From: Ignavibacteria bacterium
GTDB lineage: Bacteria > Bacteroidota > Ignavibacteria > Tepidaquicellales > OLB5
NCBI GenBank assembly: GCA_030835005.1
Contig: JAUQWT010000229.1
Span: forward strand, 1 to 8,168
DNA length: 8,168 bases
Reading direction: 5' to 3'
The notes under the pieces are model-generated. The model did no database searches. It saw only the letters and a list, made by a program, of their open reading frames with translations, and had not been told where the DNA came from. The position numbers and the translations under genes are program-made. Below are positions 1 through 6,706 of this stretch, one piece after another (position 1 is the stretch's first letter; each line of letters opens with the position of its first letter).

Positions 1-17
1 TTATTTCTGATGTCCAT
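1..17 (-). CDS. possible first codons of a further downstream gene (truncated by window edge)
   Basis: One base after the stop of the Wzi-like gene there is an ATG on the minus strand at 17-15. Its frame stays open for the five codons that remain before the edge (M-D-I-R-N). The tight spacing matches other junctions in this operon, so another gene may begin here. Nothing can be said about its product, and no clear Shine-Dalgarno site precedes it. A chance ATG is the alternative. Confidence 0.25.
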
Positions 18-18
18 A

Positions 19-1713
19 TTAGTAATCAATTCTCAAGCTTCCCCAAAAAATATTATACCCAAACTTAGTATTACTATCAACATAGTCAAAATTTCTTCTC
101 TGGAACTTTAGGGTTATGTAGTATTGACGGATCGGCTGCCATACAAGCTCTGCCATGATGATGTTTCTATTTACTCTTAAGCCATTCAGGAAAGTATTCT
201 TCCTCTGGAAGTCACCTTTTCCGTAAAGAATATCAGAACCTACATTTACGAAATTTCCCAGACTATCAGTATAATTCTCACCGGTTCTTTGGTGTTTAAA
301 AGTTACAGCAAGATACAAACTGCTTCCAAAATTAAATCCAACTCTTACTGCGTGCTCATCAGAATTAGGATTGAGTGAGTGGCCAATCGGCAGCCCCCAG
401 TTGGCATAAGAATTATTCACTTCTCTGTGAGAGTAAACAAACGGATCAAGCCTTGTATATTCATAAGTTAAGCTCAAGTTAGGTAAAGTAAATGCGTTTT
501 GCCACATTAAACCTCCCTGAAAACCGAACTTGTTGTCATTGCCTTTAGATGAATCGCTGCCAATTGTTTCAAAATTTATGTCATCGGCAAGAATCGAACC
601 TTGTATTGCCAGATTTTTCACCGGATAAAGCTGGAAATCTAAACCAAGCAAAGTATTGTTGGAGTTCTTACCGGGAAGCTCTGTATTTAGGTCTGCTGAT
701 GTTAAGAAACTGATAGGATTAATGAATGCAAAGTTGATCGGAATATTGCTGTACACTACCATTTCATTAAATCCTATTTTGAATGTGTTATTAAAGAAAG
801 GACCAAGCTCAAGGCGGTGAAATACAAAGTATTTTGAAGAAAGCTGAACTCCGGCAGAGTCATTGCCAACAATACTGGAATGAAAGAAAGAGTAACGAAC
901 TTTTTTGTAATGAAGGTCAAGTTTCAGGAAATCAAAAGGTGCGGAGTTCTTATTTGACAGTATCATTTTATCTATAAACCCTGTGCCGAAACTCAGCGCT
1001 TCACGTCCTACAGTTAGGCCAATCCATTCAGTTGCAGGAGAGTACCTTAAATATCCTTCATAGCTATCAAAAGTCTTGTTGCCTTCGCTTCTATACTTGC
1101 GCGTTGAGTACAGTATTGGATCCACAAATGCAGTCTTCTGAGCATCTTCAGAGTTTCCCCCAAGCCGGACACCATTGGAAAGCTTCAGGTAATAACCAAC
1201 TGTGCTAAAAAGTGTTCCCCTAATTCTTGTACCAAGCTGACCGAGAAGTACATGAGGTTTCCCTGAAGAATCTCCATCTAACCCAATATATCTCATCTCT
1301 CCAATTGCGTCCCAGAAAAAAGATACATTTGAATCAGCCGTTGAATAAAGATACTTTTGTTTTTTATTAGAGAATAGTTCACCAAATCCCTTTTTAGAAA
1401 AGAAATTTGAAGATTTTTTCAGAGTGCCCTTTGAATCATATTCAAATTCTATAAGGTAGTAATCAAGCAAAGCCCTATCTGTCTTAGAAAGTTTAGCCCG
1501 TTTTAAGTCTATTTCAAGAAGCATTTTAGCTGCTTCTTTTCTTGAAACCGGGCTCATAGATGATGAATAATCTGAAATTACTTTGTTAGTGAACATTCTA
1601 TCAAGATAGTCATAAACGGGATTACTCAATGGAACCAACTCCACTTGTGAAAGAGAAATTCCTGATGTTGTTATGAAAAAGAAAAAGACTAAAAAGTAAT
1701 TTAGCTTACCCAT
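19..1713 (-). CDS. Wzi-like capsule assembly outer-membrane beta-barrel protein
   Basis: Predicted 564-residue outer-membrane protein resembling the Wzi family, whose founding member in E. coli binds capsule polysaccharide at the cell surface. I place the start at the ATG at 1711-1713 because it opens a classic signal peptide: a Lys, a hydrophobic run at residues 5-17 and a likely cleavage after Gln23. A TTG at 1747-1749 would add 12 polar residues in front and overlap the upstream gene. After the signal comes a helical N-terminal part (about 28-110) with the N-P-V-Y-D-Y-L-D-R-M stretch common in Bacteroidota Wzi-like proteins. The rest alternates short aromatic/polar strands, as expected for a barrel. 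Family-like stretches are F-G-T-G-F with I-L-S and A-P-F nearby (about 242-260), I-N-P-I-S-F (331-336) and an L-G-L-D...A-D-D-I block (356-379). The chain ends in Tyr, typical of barrel proteins. It lies 25 bases after the SIS gene. Family assignment is fairly sure; the ligand is unknown. Confidence 0.82.
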   Translation of the reverse strand: MGKLNYFLVFFFFITTSGISLSQVELVPLSNPVYDYLDRMFTNKVISDYSSSMSPVSRKEAAKMLLEIDLKRAKLSKTDRALLDYYLIEFEYDSKGTLKKSSNFFSKKGFGELFSNKKQKYLYSTADSNVSFFWDAIGEMRYIGLDGDSSGKPHVLLGQLGTRIRGTLFSTVGYYLKLSNGVRLGGNSEDAQKTAFVDPILYSTRKYRSEGNKTFDSYEGYLRYSPATEWIGLTVGREALSFGTGFIDKMILSNKNSAPFDFLKLDLHYKKVRYSFFHSSIVGNDSAGVQLSSKYFVFHRLELGPFFNNTFKIGFNEMVVYSNIPINFAFINPISFLTSADLNTELPGKNSNNTLLGLDFQLYPVKNLAIQGSILADDINFETIGSDSSKGNDNKFGFQGGLMWQNAFTLPNLSLTYEYTRLDPFVYSHREVNNSYANWGLPIGHSLNPNSDEHAVRVGFNFGSSLYLAVTFKHQRTGENYTDSLGNFVNVGSDILYGKGDFQRKNTFLNGLRVNRNIIMAELVWQPIRQYYITLKFQRRNFDYVDSNTKFGYNIFWGSLRIDY

Positions 1714-1738
1714 ATTGTTTTTTTGATAGTTTGATGTT

Positions 1739-2311
1739 TTATTGAGCAATGTTTTTCATTTTTTCAAGAACTTCCAGGATTACATAATGGAAAATAATTG
1801 AATGAACGCTTTCAGCAGTACACATATCATTCAAAGGTACGTGCACTGTGTGAGAAGCCATTTCACGGAGTTTGCCGCCATCAAATCCAGTTACACCAAT
1901 TGTCTTTAAGCCATTGTTATTTGCCCAATCGATTGCTTTTATGATGTTTGGACTGTTTCCGGAACCGCTTATGGCAATCACATAATCACCTGAATTCGCA
2001 AACGTTCTAAGCTGTTGCTCAAAAATACTGTCATAACCTTCATCATTACCTTGAGCAGTAATGAACGGTGTATTATCAGTCAAACTTAATGCTCTCAGTC
2101 TTTTGTTCTGGTCCTTTGAGCGCCTGGTTCCTTTTGCAAGATCCTGTGCCAAATGAGATGCATTTGCAGCACTGCCGCCATTACCTATGACAAACACAAA
2201 TTTGTCGTTCTTATACGCCTCCAAAAGCATGTCAATGAATTCTTCAATTTCATTACCATCAAGCGTATCCAAAACACCAATCACTGATTCCTGATATTGT
2301 CTAAAATCCAT
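1739..2311 (-). CDS. SIS-domain sugar-phosphate isomerase, GmhA-like (phosphoheptose isomerase family)
   Basis: 190 residues, the usual size for GmhA, the cytoplasmic enzyme that turns sedoheptulose 7-phosphate into D-glycero-D-manno-heptose 7-phosphate. The single SIS domain shows I-G-N-G-G-S-A-A (42-49), the phosphate-binding loop S-G-S-G-N-S (115-120) and a C-terminal helix with E167, H170 and H175. GmhA has metal and active-site residues in the patterns His-x3-Glu and Gln-x7-His. Here they read H53-x3-D57 and E167-x7-H175, so two of four positions are changed, which may mean a shifted substrate or a separate subfamily. The ATG at 2309-2311 is the first residue of the conserved fold; a possible AAAGGA site (2326-2331) lies 14 bases upstream, rather far. 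The neighbouring HddA-like kinase supports a role in a heptose-type nucleotide-sugar route. A generic sugar-phosphate isomerase is the alternative. Confidence 0.83.
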   Translation of the reverse strand: MDFRQYQESVIGVLDTLDGNEIEEFIDMLLEAYKNDKFVFVIGNGGSAANASHLAQDLAKGTRRSKDQNKRLRALSLTDNTPFITAQGNDEGYDSIFEQQLRTFANSGDYVIAISGSGNSPNIIKAIDWANNNGLKTIGVTGFDGGKLREMASHTVHVPLNDMCTAESVHSIIFHYVILEVLEKMKNIAQ

Positions 2312-2341
2312 AATTATTCTATAATTCCTTTCTTAGTTTCA

Positions 2342-2372
2342 CAAAAATCATCATAAATTTCGTATTACTCAA
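2342..2372 (-). promoter_or_regulatory. possible Bacteroidota-type promoter before the SIS gene
   Basis: In the 90-base gap between the epimerase and SIS genes, the minus strand reads TTG (2372-2370), 20 bases, then GATTTTTG (2349-2342). This is close to the TTG / TAnnTTTG arrangement with about 19-21 bases between that is known from Bacteroidota; only the first base of the -7 box departs. Transcription would start some 25 bases before the SIS ATG. The region is very AT-rich, so chance similarity is quite possible. Confidence 0.3.
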
Positions 2373-2401
2373 TGAAAAATGAAGAAAGGGTAAATATTTA
2401 T

Positions 2402-3526
2402 TTATTCGGATAAGTTAGTTGGTTTTCGTACAACATTGAGGTTTTTCATGGTCTTTTCCGCATAATCCAGAATATCTTCTACATCAGTTTGAGCTTTGAG
2501 ATATTCAACATATTCTTTCACGCTGTCCCGGGCGGTACGTTTAGGGCGCCACCCAAGTTTCTTTAATTTACTTATATCCGAACATGCATTTCTTGTATCA
2601 CCGAAACGGTACTCTCCGGTAATATTTGGTTTGATACTGCCTTTCCCGAACTCTTTTGCAACTATTTCCGCAAATTCCTTAACAGTGTAAGATCTTCCTC
2701 CACCAACATTAAACGCCTGATAATTTGCTTCGTCACGGGTCATGGCAAGAATATTTGCGTCTACAACATCATGCACATTTACAAAATCTCTTTGCATCAA
2801 CCCATCTTCGTAAACAACAGGAGCTTTATCAAAGTAATAACTCAAAGAAAAAATCCGGCATGCCCCGCTGTACATGTTGTAGAAAGATTGCCTAGATCCC
2901 TGTACGATAGAGTATCGTAAAGCAACGCTTGGCAGGTTGTACCGCTCACCAAAATTAAGCGCCATTAACTCCTGTGAATACTTTGATATGGCATATTGGT
3001 TTGGAGGGGATGCATATGTTTCAGGTGTCCAGATATACTCCATCTTATTTCCATTGTCATCGGCAAAGTCCCATTGTCCTTTCTCAAGCTGCTCATTTGT
3101 TCTTCTTTTCGGGCAGCAAATCTTGCCGTCAATTGAACGGTATATTCCTTCACCGTTAACAAACTGAGAAGAAGCTACAATTATCTTCTTTATTGGCAAA
3201 TTCTTGGCAACAGCAATCTCATAGATCAATGCAGTACTTACGGAATTTACGTGAAAAAAAGTAGAAAAATCCGGTAAGTAGTCTTGGTATGCCGCCAAAT
3301 GAAATATGTAATCCACACCCTCTAATGCATTTTCAATAGTTTCACGGTCTCTTACATCACCCAACATAAACTCAGCTTCGGCAGGGATATATTCTGGTTT
3401 TCCCTTAAGGTGTACAGGTTTTTGCAGATTATCAAGTATCCGCACTTCATAACCAAGCTGCAGAAGTCTATCGACAGTGTGTGATCCAATAAAACCGGCC
3501 CCGCCTGTAACTAAAACTAAAGACAT
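2402..3526 (-). CDS. NAD-dependent nucleotide-sugar epimerase/dehydratase (extended SDR family)
   Basis: 374-residue extended short-chain dehydrogenase/reductase acting on a nucleotide-activated sugar in the cytoplasm. The Rossmann loop G-G-A-G-F-I-G-S is at 8-15, with an acidic D32 at the end of strand 2 as expected for NAD binding. H-L-A-A is at 76-79, the catalytic Ser is in S119-S120, and Y178-x3-K182 forms the YxxxK pair. R-D-F-V-N-V-H-D (246-253) and the N-V-G-G-G region (273-277) fit sugar-nucleotide epimerases. Between strand 5 and the catalytic Tyr (about 126-175) there is an insert with C137-C138 and a Q-L-E-K-G-Q-W stretch; related enzymes as I recall them carry a cysteine-rich zinc-ribbon-like insert here, for example some annotated as dTDP-L-rhamnose 4-epimerases. 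GAGGA (3537-3541) lies 10 bases before the ATG, a good Shine-Dalgarno site. It follows the kinase gene by 20 bases. Fold and reaction class are sure; the substrate (dTDP-, UDP- or GDP-sugar) is not. Confidence 0.86.
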   Translation of the reverse strand: MSLVLVTGGAGFIGSHTVDRLLQLGYEVRILDNLQKPVHLKGKPEYIPAEAEFMLGDVRDRETIENALEGVDYIFHLAAYQDYLPDFSTFFHVNSVSTALIYEIAVAKNLPIKKIIVASSQFVNGEGIYRSIDGKICCPKRRTNEQLEKGQWDFADDNGNKMEYIWTPETYASPPNQYAISKYSQELMALNFGERYNLPSVALRYSIVQGSRQSFYNMYSGACRIFSLSYYFDKAPVVYEDGLMQRDFVNVHDVVDANILAMTRDEANYQAFNVGGGRSYTVKEFAEIVAKEFGKGSIKPNITGEYRFGDTRNACSDISKLKKLGWRPKRTARDSVKEYVEYLKAQTDVEDILDYAEKTMKNLNVVRKPTNLSE

Positions 3527-3536
3527 AAATTGCCTA

Positions 3537-3541
3537 TCCTC
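3537..3541 (-). promoter_or_regulatory. ribosome binding site of the epimerase gene
   Basis: The minus strand reads GAGGA here, 10 bases before the epimerase ATG. It is one of the few convincing Shine-Dalgarno sites in the window, and it supports the chosen start. Confidence 0.55.
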
Positions 3542-3546
3542 AAGAT

Positions 3547-4536
3547 TTATTTTATATCGTACCGGGTCTGATCAAAAATGATCTTGCTTCCGAATTTTTC
3601 GAGCAGAAAAGGAAGTTCCCTGTATTCTCTCAACGTTCTTCTTAGAGTATCTTGTCTGTCTCTCTCGCAATATACCAGAAGGAACCCACCGCCTCCTGCG
3701 CCTGATATTTTTGCTCCAAGTGCCCCGCCTTTCATTGCCAGCCTGTGCATTTTGTCGATTTCTCCGTTTGAGACGTTAGAAGCGAGCTGTTTTTTCATTT
3801 CCCAATTAATTTTCAGATTTTCGCCGATCCGGTTAATATCAAGTGAATTCAATCCGTCAAGCGTGTCAAACGCCAGTTCTTTTATTCTGTGGTGGAATTC
3901 CAGCTTTGACATTATGCTGCTATTCTGTTCCTCAAGTATTGAGGCTGCTTTGCGTGTCACATTAGTGAAAAATAACAATAGATTTGAACCAAGTTTTCTT
4001 TTGGGTTCGCTATCTATGCTTATATCTATAACTTCAACAGAATTATCTTTACAGAATCTGAAAGCCTTCAAACCGCCAAATGCTGCAATATACTGATCCT
4101 GTTTGCCAATAGGTCTTTTCAATATTTTGATCTCTATTTCACATGCTTCCTTTGCTAACTGCTCTGAAGTAACGAGAATCCCTCTGAACTGATAGAATGC
4201 ATGCAGCAACCCAACGGTCAGGCTGCTTGATGACCCAAGCCCGGAACCTTCGGAAGGAATATCTGCCAGCATCAAGACCTCAAAACCATTGTGCATTCCG
4301 GTTTTTAGCGCGGTTTCTCTTACAAGATCATGTTGGATTTCATCTATTGACTTAACAATTTCCTTTGTGGAATAATCTACATAAATGAGGTCATCAAACC
4401 TCTCCTTTATAACCACATAGATATATTTATCTATTGCAGTGCTAACAACGAATCCTTCATGATCTGAGTAATATTTCGAAAGATCAGTCCCACCACCCGC
4501 AAGACTGATTCTCAAAGGTGTCTGTGAAATTATCAT
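3547..4536 (-). CDS. GHMP-family sugar kinase, HddA-like (heptose-7-phosphate 1-kinase type)
   Basis: 329-residue ATP-dependent small-molecule kinase. All three GHMP motifs are visible: P-L-R-I-S-L-A-G-G-G-T-D-L (7-19), the ATP loop P-S-E-G-S-G-L-G-S-S-S-S (94-105) and G-A-K-I-S-G-A-G-G-G-G-F (274-285). G-K-Q-D-Q-Y (144-149), holding the likely catalytic Asp147, is characteristic of the HddA/fucokinase branch. HddA phosphorylates D-glycero-D-manno-heptose 7-phosphate at C1 on the way to GDP-heptose, and length and motifs fit it well. The start ATG directly follows the TAA of the acyltransferase gene with no base between, so translation is probably coupled. A GmhA-like gene two genes downstream supports the heptose reading, but the phosphatase and nucleotidyltransferase that complete that route are not in the window. 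A kinase for fucose or another sugar cannot be excluded. Confidence 0.85.
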   Translation of the reverse strand: MIISQTPLRISLAGGGTDLSKYYSDHEGFVVSTAIDKYIYVVIKERFDDLIYVDYSTKEIVKSIDEIQHDLVRETALKTGMHNGFEVLMLADIPSEGSGLGSSSSLTVGLLHAFYQFRGILVTSEQLAKEACEIEIKILKRPIGKQDQYIAAFGGLKAFRFCKDNSVEVIDISIDSEPKRKLGSNLLLFFTNVTRKAASILEEQNSSIMSKLEFHHRIKELAFDTLDGLNSLDINRIGENLKINWEMKKQLASNVSNGEIDKMHRLAMKGGALGAKISGAGGGGFLLVYCERDRQDTLRRTLREYRELPFLLEKFGSKIIFDQTRYDIK

Positions 4537-5124
4537 TTAACTTTCTGTAACATAATTTAAATTTTCCAGAACTTCAATATTGAGTTTGTATTTGTTTCCA
4601 TCCGTATCAGAAGCGAAGTTTTCCTCATCAAAACGGAGTTTTTCCCCGGTTTTTGACATCCAATATCTAAATCTAGCCGGGTTTCCGGTCACCAGTGCAA
4701 AATCCGGAACGTTTTTAGTGACAACTGATCCAGCACCAACCATACAATATTTTCCTAATGTAATACCGCATAATATTGTAGCATTTGCACCAACACTGCA
4801 CCCTTTCTTCAGAATGGTTTTCAGAATATTACCGCTATGTCTTTTACTTCTTGGGAACATATCGTTTGTGAAGGCTGCATTGGGTCCAAGAAAGACATCA
4901 TCCTCAATTTCCAAGCCTTCCCAAAGCGAAATCCCATTTTTTACGGTTACTCGGTTACCAATTTTTACTCCGTTTTCAACAAAAACATAATCACACAGAT
5001 TACAATCTTCACCTATCACAGAACCATTCAATACATGAACAAAAGCCCATATTCTGGTATTTTTTCCAATACTATTGGATTCCACCAGCGCTTTTGGGTG
5101 GCAAAAATATTCGTTAACCTGCAT
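4537..5124 (-). CDS. left-handed beta-helix sugar N-acyltransferase (WbpD/WlbB-like)
   Basis: 195-residue cytoplasmic acyltransferase that would transfer an acetyl group from acetyl-CoA to the amino group of a nucleotide-bound amino sugar. Residues about 10-150 are hexapeptide repeats ([LIV]-G-x4) that fold as a left-handed beta-helix, for example V-I-G-E-D-C (36-41), K-I-G-N-R-V (54-59) and T-L-G-K-Y-C (122-127). F-T-N-D (85-88) followed by P-R, and the V-T-G-N-P-A-R end of the helix (145-151), are typical of WbpD, WlbB and QdtC, which acetylate 3-amino sugars. The tail (156-195, K-T-G-E-K-L then D-G-N-K-Y-K-L) resembles the WlbB tail, without the cysteine I expect there. The ATG at 5122-5124 has no Shine-Dalgarno site and follows a 121-base gap. 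The aminotransferase upstream in the locus probably supplies the amino sugar. The exact substrate is inferred, not shown. Confidence 0.84.
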   Translation of the reverse strand: MQVNEYFCHPKALVESNSIGKNTRIWAFVHVLNGSVIGEDCNLCDYVFVENGVKIGNRVTVKNGISLWEGLEIEDDVFLGPNAAFTNDMFPRSKRHSGNILKTILKKGCSVGANATILCGITLGKYCMVGAGSVVTKNVPDFALVTGNPARFRYWMSKTGEKLRFDEENFASDTDGNKYKLNIEVLENLNYVTES

Positions 5125-5245
5125 AAATAATAACTTAAATTATAAAATTAACCTTAGAAAAATTCTACATTTGGTAGAATAATGAAACACATTTCAACTT
5201 TCTAATCGATTTTGATGAAGTTGAGTTACTTCTCAAAACGAACAA
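5125..5245. other. 121-base structured intergenic gap between sugar transferase and acyltransferase genes
   Basis: This is the largest gap inside the polysaccharide genes. It is AT-rich and holds three short inverted repeats: TTGAG/CTCAA (5221-5225, 5232-5236), TGAAA/TTTCA (5183-5187, 5192-5196) and the terminator-like hairpin listed separately. I see no convincing promoter, though TATAAT occurs on the minus strand just before the acyltransferase gene with no matching -35 box. It may split the locus into two transcription units or lower downstream expression. Confidence 0.4.
5158..5180 (-). terminator. weak intrinsic-terminator-like hairpin
   Basis: On the minus strand ATTCTAC (5180-5174), a five-base loop and GTAGAAT (5168-5162) form a perfect 7-bp stem, followed at once by TTTT (5161-5158). 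The form is that of a Rho-independent terminator, but only two of the seven pairs are G-C, so it would be weak. It sits after the initiating transferase gene and before the acyltransferase gene. Confidence 0.4.
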
Positions 5246-6706
5246 TCAAATTCCTCCTTTTCCAAGAACCATAATTGGGATTGTCTTGAAAAGTATTTTA
5301 AGGTCTAGCCATAAAGATTGGTTATCAGCGTAATACAAATCAAGTAAAACAGAATCGCTAAATGTAACATCTTCGCGGTTTCTTGCAATTATCTGTGCGA
5401 GACCCGTAATACCAGGTATAACTTTATATTTCAATTTATGCCAATCTTTGAAATGGTCGAATTCGTAAGGTAAGCATGGGCGAGGTCCCACAAGGCTCAT
5501 GTTACCTTTAAATACATTAAACAATTGAGGTAGCTCATCAAGACTGAATTTCCTCAGCAGTTTACCTATGCCTGTAATCCTGGAGTCATTCTCGAGTTTC
5601 TTATAACCTTTGTTCGCAGTTATCAAATTTTCAAGATGTAATTCATGTATCGATGCATCATTATCCACACACATTGTTCTAAACTTAAACCACTTGAATC
5701 TCTTTCCATTCTTTCCTATAACATCAGTACTGTAAATAACAGGTCCCTTTGAAGAAAGTTTTATTCCTAAAGCAATAGTTATCCATATGGGAATCAACAT
5801 CAAAATTAGGAATGCTGATGCGGCAATATCAAACTTCCGTTTGAATCTTTCAGAATACAATGGAGATACATTTGGGGAGACCGATATAACTTTCAAGTCA
5901 TGATACTCGCCTTCATCAAGCTTTGCGGTGATAATATCAAAATGGTTGGAAACCAGGTTTACGTGACAATTTGTCAGTTTACATTTTTCGATGAGATCGA
6001 GCAGGTTCTTATTTTCTATACTTTGGATTGTGATAAAAATCTCGTCGATTTCCTGTTCTTCAACTATTCTATTAATATCCTTTGAAGAGCCAAGTACAGG
6101 GACATGGTTAATTGTCAGTCCTTCTTTCTCCGGATCGTCATCAAGGAATGCAACAAGCTCTATATGATAGTGCGGCTTAACTGTCAGCAATTCTGCAAAA
6201 AACATTCCAAGGTTGCCGGCTCCAATTGCCAGTACACGCCTTGTCAGGAATTCCTTTATGTTGCCGCCAACATAATTTGCGCGTAAAAAACGACGTAAGA
6301 CCAATACCCTTGACAAAAACAAAAGTATAAATGCAGATGCAAAGTAAATGATAACCTGTGTTCTTGAATCATGCAGAGCTTCCTGAGTTTTTACCAGAAA
6401 AATGGCAAGAATAATAACTATACTGTTTATCAATAATCCTTTCAATATCAGCAGAGTCTGCTCACCAATCTGTAAGAAGTATTTGTGTTTATAAAGCTGG
6501 TAGTACCTGAAGACAGGAATTATCAGAAAAGCACCGAAAATAAAGATCAGAAGTTTCTCAATGTATGAAGCCTCCAAAAAATAAACACTTATATCCGGAA
6601 CAGTTATATATAATGCAAGGATAAATGACAGCGTTGTACAAAAAATATCATTAACCGATAGAATCAGTTTTTTTGCGCCCCACTTTTTTATGAATTCGTC
6701 CAGCAT
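5246..6706 (-). CDS. polyprenyl-phosphate sugar-1-phosphate transferase (WbaP/WcaJ-type initiating transferase)
   Basis: 486-residue inner-membrane enzyme of the polyisoprenyl-phosphate hexose-1-phosphate transferase family. It moves a sugar-1-phosphate from a nucleotide sugar to undecaprenyl phosphate, the first step of repeat-unit assembly. Four hydrophobic segments at about 12-35, 51-66, 88-105 and 118-135 form the N-terminal membrane part. A Rossmann-like domain follows, with I-G-A-G-N-L-G at 161-167 and strands up to about 260. A further hydrophobic segment (293-316) anchors the catalytic domain, with K-R-K-F-D (289-293), F-K-F-R-T-M (340-345), the D390-E391 pair in S-L-D-E-L-P-Q-L, M-S-L-V-G-P-R-P (403-410) and P-G-I-T-G-L-A-Q (431-438). 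Length and domain order are those of full-length family members. The ATG directly follows the TAA of the aminotransferase gene and lacks a Shine-Dalgarno site, so coupled translation is likely. Which sugar phosphate it transfers cannot be read from sequence. Confidence 0.92.
   Translation of the reverse strand: MLDEFIKKWGAKKLILSVNDIFCTTLSFILALYITVPDISVYFLEASYIEKLLIFIFGAFLIIPVFRYYQLYKHKYFLQIGEQTLLILKGLLINSIVIILAIFLVKTQEALHDSRTQVIIYFASAFILLFLSRVLVLRRFLRANYVGGNIKEFLTRRVLAIGAGNLGMFFAELLTVKPHYHIELVAFLDDDPEKEGLTINHVPVLGSSKDINRIVEEQEIDEIFITIQSIENKNLLDLIEKCKLTNCHVNLVSNHFDIITAKLDEGEYHDLKVISVSPNVSPLYSERFKRKFDIAASAFLILMLIPIWITIALGIKLSSKGPVIYSTDVIGKNGKRFKWFKFRTMCVDNDASIHELHLENLITANKGYKKLENDSRITGIGKLLRKFSLDELPQLFNVFKGNMSLVGPRPCLPYEFDHFKDWHKLKYKVIPGITGLAQIIARNREDVTFSDSVLLDLYYADNQSLWLDLKILFKTIPIMVLGKGGI

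Noticed and set aside
2391..2400. Perfect 10-base palindrome TAAATATTTA just past the epimerase stop
   Set aside because: It is made only of A and T, has no loop and no following T-run, so it is not a terminator; chance is likely in such AT-rich DNA.
3578..4096. A 172-codon open frame on the plus strand
   Set aside because: It lies wholly antisense to the GHMP kinase gene, whose three motifs are intact; its translation is Ser/Pro/Phe-rich with no domain, as expected of an antisense shadow.
4580..5130. Two overlapping plus-strand open frames of 136 and 97 codons
   Set aside because: Both lie opposite the hexapeptide acyltransferase, which has clear family repeats; neither shows a recognisable domain or a credible start site.
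5120..5150. TATAAT on the minus strand before the acyltransferase gene as a sigma-70 promoter
   Set aside because: The hexamer 17 bases upstream is TAGAAT, which does not resemble TTGACA, and such -10 matches are frequent in AT-rich gaps.
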